A stretch of DNA of 64,000 nucleotides, from positions 116,332 through 180,331 of the forward strand of contig JAKTNI010000004.1 of assembly GCA_029593505.1 (NCBI GenBank), written 5' to 3'. Position 1 is the first letter of the stretch. The number at the start of each line of letters is the position of its first letter. The stretch is from Streptococcus suis. Lineage in GTDB: Bacteria; Bacillota; Bacilli; Lactobacillales; Streptococcaceae. The notes below the pieces were generated by a model. The model saw only the letters and a list, made by a program, of their open reading frames with translations, was not told the DNA's origin and ran no database searches. This document shows positions 59,360-64,000 of this stretch, piece by piece. A program made the position numbers and the translations under genes.

Positions 59360-59983
59360 TTATTTGGCTAAGGATAACATTTCTTTTTTTACTTTTTGAG
59401 AGATGGTAAAAAAGTAGATAGCAATTGCTAGTAGTAGCCACTCAATAATCCCACTTCTGAATAGTGCAAAAGGCAGTTCAAGGAAGAAACCAAACCAAAA
59501 TGACTGTCCGTCACGTTCCCACAGTCCCGGAGTTAAAAACCATGTTTTTGGTTGAAGTAATTGGTAGCCGTGCTGCAATCTTGATTGAACAAATACGATA
59601 TAGAGAGCAAGATAAAAAATGAAGTAGGATAGTGCAACTTTTTTGTATCGCTTATAGAGAGCTTTTTTGGAGTCTACATCGGAGAATAGTTCATTTCCTG
59701 CTTGAAGGCTATCTTGTTGAAAATAGTGTGTCCCATTTCGCTTGCTCCCCTCTATACAAGTCCATCCGCTATCTTGAAAGAGACTGAGATAGTTTATATA
59801 ATCTGTTTGCATTATCTGTTCATGAAAATCAAGTCGTATCAGTTTAGGGGATGTGGTTATAGGTTGAAACTCGTAGCAGGCGATTTGAGGTTTGACTTTG
59901 ACCAATTGATACCCTTGAGATTGGATGTGGTTAATCCAATTTTCTTCTTGTTGTAGACTGGTAAAGATTTTATATTTTTTCAT
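59360..59983 (-). CDS. DUF2812 domain membrane protein
   Basis: 207 residues. N-terminal soluble DUF2812 region (KYKIFTSLQQEENWINHIQSQGYQL as marker NWINHIQSQGYQL, with GWTCIEGSKRNGTHYFQ) followed by two or three membrane segments (about 115-133 and 165-195). Always paired with a PadR regulator in Firmicutes. Function unknown, probably an envelope-stress or sensing partner. RBS GGGAG. Confidence 0.8.
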   Translation of the reverse strand: MKKYKIFTSLQQEENWINHIQSQGYQLVKVKPQIACYEFQPITTSPKLIRLDFHEQIMQTDYINYLSLFQDSGWTCIEGSKRNGTHYFQQDSLQAGNELFSDVDSKKALYKRYKKVALSYFIFYLALYIVFVQSRLQHGYQLLQPKTWFLTPGLWERDGQSFWFGFFLELPFALFRSGIIEWLLLAIAIYFFTISQKVKKEMLSLAK

Positions 59984-59994
59984 GTGTGTTCTCC

Positions 59995-60306
59995 CTAAAG
60001 ATCGAGTGTTTGTGCAATCTGACTAAGTTTGCGAATCCGTTCGGTTTCTAGTACAATGATGTCCTTTCCGGATGGGGTAAGTTGATAAACTTTTCGGCGT
60101 TTATCTGAAGTTGGAACAGGACAAATCCATTTCAACTTCAGTAAATTTTCAATAGCACCGTACATTGTTCCAGCAGCGATGCGAACATCTCCATCGCTCA
60201 GTTCTTCAACTTTTTGCATTACACTATAACCATGAGCAGGCTCCAGCAAAGCTAATAGGATATAGTAAGTAGTTTCTGTTAGTGGGAGGTAATGATTTCG
60301 CTTCAT
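59995..60306 (-). CDS. PadR-family transcriptional regulator
   Basis: 103 residues from the ATG at 60306; the longer frame to 60345 begins at the -10 and before the likely +1. Winged helix with YYILLALLEPAHGYSVMQKVEEL and AAGTMYGAIENLLKLKWI, the small PadR subfamily-2 type. It precedes the DUF2812 gene by 11 bp. The AT-rich promoter contains ATACATTGTAT-type dyads suitable for autorepression. The RBS is weak. Confidence 0.88.
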   Translation of the reverse strand: MKRNHYLPLTETTYYILLALLEPAHGYSVMQKVEELSDGDVRIAAGTMYGAIENLLKLKWICPVPTSDKRRKVYQLTPSGKDIIVLETERIRKLSQIAQTLDL

Positions 60307-60343
60307 CTGGTAATTCTTTCTATACAGTCTCTCTATATAATAC

Positions 60344-60372
60344 ATTGTATATCGTTAAACTATATATGTCAA
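60344..60372 (-). promoter_or_regulatory. Promoter of the padR-DUF2812 pair
   Basis: Minus strand: -35 TTGACA (complement of 60367-60372), 17-bp spacer, -10 TACAAT (complement of 60344-60349). The surrounding TATACAnTGTATA-like repeats are a plausible PadR operator. Confidence 0.85.
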
Positions 60373-60454
60373 CTGTATATTTTCGAAAATTCTTCTCAAA
60401 CTGTAGCAAATATGATATAATAAAACGATTTTATAAAATATATAGGAGGTTCCC

Positions 60455-61171
60455 ATGGGACGTAAGTGGGCCAATATTGTAGCTAAAAAAACTGCTAAAG
60501 ATGGTGCGAACTCTAAAGTTTATGCAAAGTTTGGCGTAGAAATTTATGTAGCAGCGAAAAAGGGTGACCCAGATCCAGAAACAAACTCAGCTCTAAAGTT
60601 TGTTATTGATCGTGCCAAGCAAGCACAGGTACCAAAACATATTATTGACAAGGCTATTGATAAGGCAAAGGGCAATACGGATGAAACATTTGTGGAAGGA
60701 CGCTATGAAGGTTTCGGACCGAATGGCTCGATGTTGATTGTTGATACCTTGACCTCGAATGTCAATCGTACAGCCGCTAATGTTCGTTCAGCTTTTGGAA
60801 AAAATGGTGGAAACATGGGGGCATCTGGCTCGGTTTCTTATTTATTTGATAATAAGGGAGTTGTGGTCTTTGCAGGGGAAGATGCGGATGCTATTTTTGA
60901 ATTACTTTTAGAAGCAGATGTTGAAGTAGAAGACGTTGAAGCAGAGAACGGTAGCATAACTGTCTACACTGCACCAACAGACCTTCATAAAGCAATTGTA
61001 GCTTTGAAAGATTCAGGGATTCAAGAGTTTAATGTCACAGAGCTTGAAATGATTCCACAATCAGAAGTAACGCTTGAAGGTGATGACCTTGCAACTTTTG
61101 AGAAACTATACGACGCTCTTGAAGATGATGAAGATGTCCAAAAAATTTATACAAATGTAGATGGATTTTAA
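60455..61171 (+). CDS. YebC/PmpR family (TACO1-like) protein
   Basis: 238 residues. N-terminus [20 protein letters not shown] (marker [12 protein letters not shown]) and [47 protein letters not shown] identify the YebC family; the YeeN-like subgroup of 238-246 aa. Members act as transcriptional regulators or as ribosome factors for polyproline-like stalls. RBS TAGGAGG, 7 bp. Single gene. Confidence 0.93.
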   Translation: MGRKWANIVAKKTAKDGANSKVYAKFGVEIYVAAKKGDPDPETNSALKFVIDRAKQAQVPKHIIDKAIDKAKGNTDETFVEGRYEGFGPNGSMLIVDTLTSNVNRTAANVRSAFGKNGGNMGASGSVSYLFDNKGVVVFAGEDADAIFELLLEADVEVEDVEAENGSITVYTAPTDLHKAIVALKDSGIQEFNVTELEMIPQSEVTLEGDDLATFEKLYDALEDDEDVQKIYTNVDGF

Positions 61172-61230
61172 GAAGAAGGAGCGTTCGTCAGATGATTTAA
61201 CGTTCAATAATCTAAGAATAATACCTTATA

Positions 61231-61290
61231 GAACTAATCAAAAAGTCAGTTAAAACAACTGTCTTTTTGATTAGTTCTTATTTTTATTAT
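61231..61290 (+). terminator. Terminator after the YebC-family gene
   Basis: A long imperfect stem GAACTAATCAAAAAG-T-CAGTT with AACTG-T-CTTTTTGATTAGTTC (one T-T mismatch) followed by TTATTTTTATTA. Confidence 0.88.
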
Positions 61291-61292
61291 AG

Positions 61293-61298
61293 TATAAT
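61293..61298 (+). promoter_or_regulatory. -10 element of the DUF1310 gene
   Basis: TATAAT 24 bp before the DUF1310 ATG; no clear -35. First promoter of the accessory cluster. Confidence 0.6.
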
Positions 61299-61321
61299 GA
61301 AAGTAAGTGAGGTATATGCAT

Positions 61322-61723
61322 ATGAAGAAATATCTTGGCTGGTTAATCGGCATTATTATTGTATTAGGATTGATTATAGTAGGGGAGGTGAAGCATCGAA
61401 TGGACCAACAAAAACAATTACAACAAGAAATGGTTAAAATAGTAAAAAGCGAGGAAGTTCAAGGTGTTATTGAAGAAGGTTTACGGAATTTAGATACTAA
61501 AGCCTTTACTGATAATGGAGTGATAAAGTCTTATCAAATTGATGAAACATCCATTAAAAGAAATCCAATGGGAGGTATTGTGTTCAGTATATACATCAAT
61601 GATGATAGCGATCTTTATCAAAGAATAACTTTAAATAGAAACACCTACACAGGAAAATATAGCTTTTCAGGTGGTTATTCTAGTAAATTGGATACTTTAT
61701 TACAGGAGAAAAGAAATGAATAA
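61322..61723 (+). CDS. DUF1310 family protein
   Basis: 133 residues from ATG 61322 (GAGG 9 bp upstream); GTG 61307 and ATG 61316 are too close to that site. An N-terminal uncleaved membrane segment (KKYLGWLIGIIIVLGLIIV as marker LGWLIGIIIVLG) is followed by an extracellular region with EVQGVIEEGLRNLDTKAF and GKYSFSGGYSSKLDTLL. DUF1310 proteins are small streptococcal/lactococcal membrane-linked proteins of unknown function, often duplicated. Its 3' end overlaps the next frame by 8 bp, so it is coupled to the broken lipase gene, which hints at a shared job. Confidence 0.8.
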   Translation: MKKYLGWLIGIIIVLGLIIVGEVKHRMDQQKQLQQEMVKIVKSEEVQGVIEEGLRNLDTKAFTDNGVIKSYQIDETSIKRNPMGGIVFSIYINDDSDLYQRITLNRNTYTGKYSFSGGYSSKLDTLLQEKRNE

Positions 61724-62392
61724 TATCTACACTGACCAACAGAGACAAGCGATATCAGAAGAAGAATACAATAATTATTACATAGGCGATCCGTTAACTA
61801 TTGACAACAACCAAACCTCATCGGCTACGTATCAGAGATTAAGGACAGCTCTAGTGGACTTCAAGTCTATGTTGTGACAGATATTAAACTCCCTGAACAA
61901 CCGACCGCAGCTGATTATGAAAAAGTGATACACGTTACTCTCTTGTATAGAGGTTTTACAGGGTTTAATGAAATAGTAGATAAGCCTGTGGATGTTCTAG
62001 CAGACTGGGTTGTCAATGATATTCCTATGGCTATTCGTACTACTGTTCCAGATACTATTCCTACACGGGCTAGTGTTCAATTGCGTAAGGCTGCCGACTT
62101 TACAAATGATAGTCTTGAAAAATATCCAAATGCCCTGTTCGATTTTTATGGTCATTCTCTAGGCTCTATGAACGCTCAGTATGCTCTTGCTTCAATTGAC
62201 GAAAAGAACTTGGACCGTGTTTCAGGTGCTTTTATTTATAACGGCCCCAACACCTACAGAGTGTTGAATGAAGAACAACGTCAAAAAGTAGACTATCTCC
62301 ATTCCCTCATCTATAACTATGTTGATTCCAAAGATTTAATTGGTATGGGATATAGCCAACCCGATGGTGCTGTTGGTCAGGTCTTTGTATGA
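61716..62392 (+). pseudogene. Frameshifted and C-terminally truncated lipase-like (alpha/beta hydrolase) protein
   Basis: RBS GGAG 7 bp before ATG 61716. The first frame (MNNIYTDQQRQAISEEEYNNYY...) runs to 61877, but around 61800-61830 the coherent protein shifts to another frame that reads GYVSEIKDSSSGLQVYVVTDI and continues through FDFYGHSLGSMNAQYALAS to a stop at 62392. GHSLG is the lipase nucleophile elbow. Related proteins continue well past this point, so it has lost its C-terminal module too. ATG-like starts inside the second frame would give at most a partial enzyme. Two lesions: a one-base shift and a deletion. Confidence 0.82.
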
Positions 62393-62450
62393 ACGTCAAT
62401 GATAGAAATGTTTTATTTTCAATATAGTGTAAAGTCACAGTATTTTATAG

Positions 62451-62456
62451 TATAAT
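62451..62456 (+). promoter_or_regulatory. -10 element of the lipoprotein-lipase pair
   Basis: TATAAT just before AAAAGGAGAAG; the ATG inside it (62455) cannot be the start. The -35 is weak (TGTAAA at 62428). Confidence 0.6.
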
Positions 62457-62478
62457 GAGACTAAAAGGAGAAGTAGTA

Positions 62479-63150
62479 ATGAACACATTTAAACGATTTA
62501 TTTTATTTCTAAGTGTAATCGGTTTATTAGGAGGATGTAATAGTATGGAAAATAAAAATAGCAGAGAATGGATAGAAAATAAGATAGCTAATCTCGAAAA
62601 AATTTATCCAACTTCTAATATTTATGAATTGTTTGAAAAGTTTCCAAAGGGATTTCGCATTGTTTATTCGGAAACTATTGGTAAACAGGATATTACTCAT
62701 AAAGAACTCGAATTATGGACTACAGAGGAAAAAACTATTGTTGGTCGTTATCGTGAACTTATTTGGAAAGAAGGAAAAGCTGTCTCAGAACAACAAACTT
62801 TGAAAGATATTGAAGTCAATGTAACCCCTTTAGGTGAGATTCTAAACTCTACCAGCAATGAAAAGATCGATTTTGTTAAATCAGGTTTTCTTTTCCAGAA
62901 TGTAAAAATTAATCAATCCATTTTAAGAAAATTAAGTAGTCAATTCTATGATTATTCATTCGACACTAAAAGGTATAGTATAAGTTATTCTCCTATTGAC
63001 GATATGTCAACTTCCTTTGATAGACAATCTATTATTGATATAGATGGAAATGAACGTCTTGATAAACTAGGATTTAATAGTTTTATTAGCATTAGACTAG
63101 AGGACAAGACTATTACTGAACGCATTGATGAACAGGATATCTTAAATTAG
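62479..63150 (+). CDS. Lipoprotein of unknown function, candidate immunity protein of the downstream lipase
   Basis: 223 residues from ATG 62479 (AAAAGGAGAAG upstream). Signal peptide with lipobox LLGGC, so it is tethered to the outer membrane face. The mature part is highly charged, AT-rich in codon use, and shows no family I recognise; near the C-terminus IDIDGNERLDKLGF resembles an EF-hand/dockerin-like Asp loop and echoes IDIDGDGRID in the next gene. It ends 10 bp before the lipase start, in the same transcript. By position and topology it could protect the cell from a membrane-active lipase (inference). Confidence 0.7.
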   Translation: MNTFKRFILFLSVIGLLGGCNSMENKNSREWIENKIANLEKIYPTSNIYELFEKFPKGFRIVYSETIGKQDITHKELELWTTEEKTIVGRYRELIWKEGKAVSEQQTLKDIEVNVTPLGEILNSTSNEKIDFVKSGFLFQNVKINQSILRKLSSQFYDYSFDTKRYSISYSPIDDMSTSFDRQSIIDIDGNERLDKLGFNSFISIRLEDKTITERIDEQDILN

Positions 63151-63160
63151 GGAGAATTGT

Positions 63161-64000
63161 ATGACAAATACAAGCTTATATGCTTCAGAACTTACTTACG
63201 AATTTGAAAAACAATATATTAGAGGAATTAGTAAAGAACAGATTGCTTTAAATTTAAGAAAAGATGTATCAATTCCTCCAAATCTTCAATATATTGATAT
63301 GTTTTATGATGATCGAACAGGTACTAGTGGGGTTGCTTTTCGTGATTTAAGTACAGGAGAAATAATTATTGCCTATACTGGTACAAATCCTAAACCAGGT
63401 AAATTTAGTCGAGAATTTTTTATTAAAGATGTATTAGGATCAGATTTAGGAGGAATTGGTTTAGGTCTATCTCAACATTATAAACCAGCCTTTAGATTTT
63501 ATGAAAAGATAAGAAATACTTATATAGGTGATATTGTCATTACCGGTCATTCATTAGGAGGAAATATAGGTCAAGTAGTGGCCATTCAATATAATGTTGC
63601 AAAAACAGTCATTTACAATCCAGCACCTTTATATGGAATTGATCTTCCAGCACTATTACAATTTACAAGCAACACTTCTTTTATCGAAGAGTTATCTATT
63701 AAGGGGAAACAATTTACAGGACAGATTATCCGATTTCAAACTAGAGATGATTTTTTAAAAAATAGTTCTGATATTTTAGGTTTGAATTATTGGGGAGAAT
63801 CCTATATATTAAAAGATTCAAAGGGACATAGCTTAGGTGGAATTATTGACTCACCTACTGATCAATTAGATATTGCTAGAGAAATAAAAAATATGTATCT
63901 CGCCACCATTGACATTGACGGTGATGGACGTATCGATATTAACCTTCCTACAGAACGATTCAGCCCACGAAACCTCTTTCTGTCCGGCATGCCCTATGGT
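63161..64000 (+). CDS. Lipase-like (Mbeg1/Lipase_3-type) protein, 3' partial, candidate secreted toxin
   Basis: 280 residues visible, open to the window end. ATG 63161 follows GGGAG by 6 bp. The nucleophile elbow is ITGHSLGGNIGQVVA (Ser about residue 132), after IIAYTGTNPKPGK, a pattern of class-3-like lipases; an Asp follows in RFQTRDDFLKN and a likely His in KGHSLGG. No signal peptide is present. From about residue 245 the protein changes to a DIDGDGRIDINLP Asp loop followed by TERFSPRNLFLSGMPYG, i.e. a distinct C-terminal module whose DNA is more GC-rich. The N-terminal catalytic/C-terminal module order resembles reverse-domain type VII lipase TslA (inference). Confidence 0.75.
   Translation, partial: MTNTSLYASELTYEFEKQYIRGISKEQIALNLRKDVSIPPNLQYIDMFYDDRTGTSGVAFRDLSTGEIIIAYTGTNPKPGKFSREFFIKDVLGSDLGGIGLGLSQHYKPAFRFYEKIRNTYIGDIVITGHSLGGNIGQVVAIQYNVAKTVIYNPAPLYGIDLPALLQFTSNTSFIEELSIKGKQFTGQIIRFQTRDDFLKNSSDILGLNYWGESYILKDSKGHSLGGIIDSPTDQLDIAREIKNMYLATIDIDGDGRIDINLPTERFSPRNLFLSGMPYG

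Overview
The window is low-GC Firmicutes chromosome, and gene content and order point to Streptococcus, most likely S. suis or a close relative. The supporting genes are pepX-cppA, the rnhC-lepB-recD2 run, MurM/MurN-type branching enzymes, ClpL under CtsR boxes, MalR-type control of glycogen phosphorylase, DUF1310 proteins and PerR next to a PmtA-like P1B-ATPase. This is inferred from protein families only. There are no rRNA or tRNA genes and no intact insertion sequence.

Layout. 1-4032 is the 3' part of a large M26 zinc metalloprotease. 4.2-12.5 kb carries agaS, pepX (minus), cppA with a serine hydrolase, a small unknown gene and pflB (minus), followed by dinB. 13.6-15.1 kb is a gene graveyard: an Rrf2 regulator fused by deletion to a broken NAD(P)H-binding reductase, then a PfkB-type sugar kinase with two stops and a frameshift. 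15.1-20.1 kb on the minus strand holds a lipoprotein, recD2 (with a GC-rich patch), lepB and rnhC. 20.2-27 kb holds a Gfo/Idh/MocA oxidoreductase, a secreted LysM wall protein and polC. 27-29.6 kb is a metal/peroxide module, perR and a pmtA-like efflux ATPase with an exact PerR box. 29.7-32.2 kb is truA, a PdxK/ThiD-type kinase, an ECF S-component and a DUF436 gene. Then come tig (minus), a YjiH-type membrane protein with a D-2-hydroxyacid dehydrogenase, gatCAB, the galR / galK-galT Leloir locus and cutC. 44.5-50.2 kb is the conserved yqeG-yqeH-yhbY-nadD-yqeK-rsfS-methyltransferase-tmcAL run for ribosome assembly, NAD synthesis and tRNA modification. 50.2-59.3 kb holds a MerR/TipAS regulator, two MurM/FemX-type ligases behind a 43-bp tandem promoter/operator repeat, a divergent deformylase, clpL and glgP. 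59.3-61.2 kb holds a PadR/DUF2812 pair and a YebC-family regulator.

The last 2.7 kb (61.3-64.0 kb) is the accessory region: a DUF1310 protein, a frameshifted and truncated lipase-like gene, a lipoprotein, and a second lipase-like protein with GHSLGG that runs off the window. The layout (lipase with a separate C-terminal module, lipoprotein directly upstream, decayed paralogue next door) resembles polymorphic toxin/immunity loci such as the type VII-secreted lipase TslA and its immunity lipoprotein TilA. It is the best candidate here for an undescribed system, but the link is inference.

Regulation visible in the DNA includes good sigma-A promoters for many genes, CtsR boxes, a PerR box, a GCAAACGTTTGC MalR-type operator, a gal cre/GalR-like operator, a 19-bp-spacer MerR promoter, a palindromic operator at agaS, and two promoters (truA, rnhC) whose predicted +1 falls on the start codon, suggesting leaderless mRNAs.
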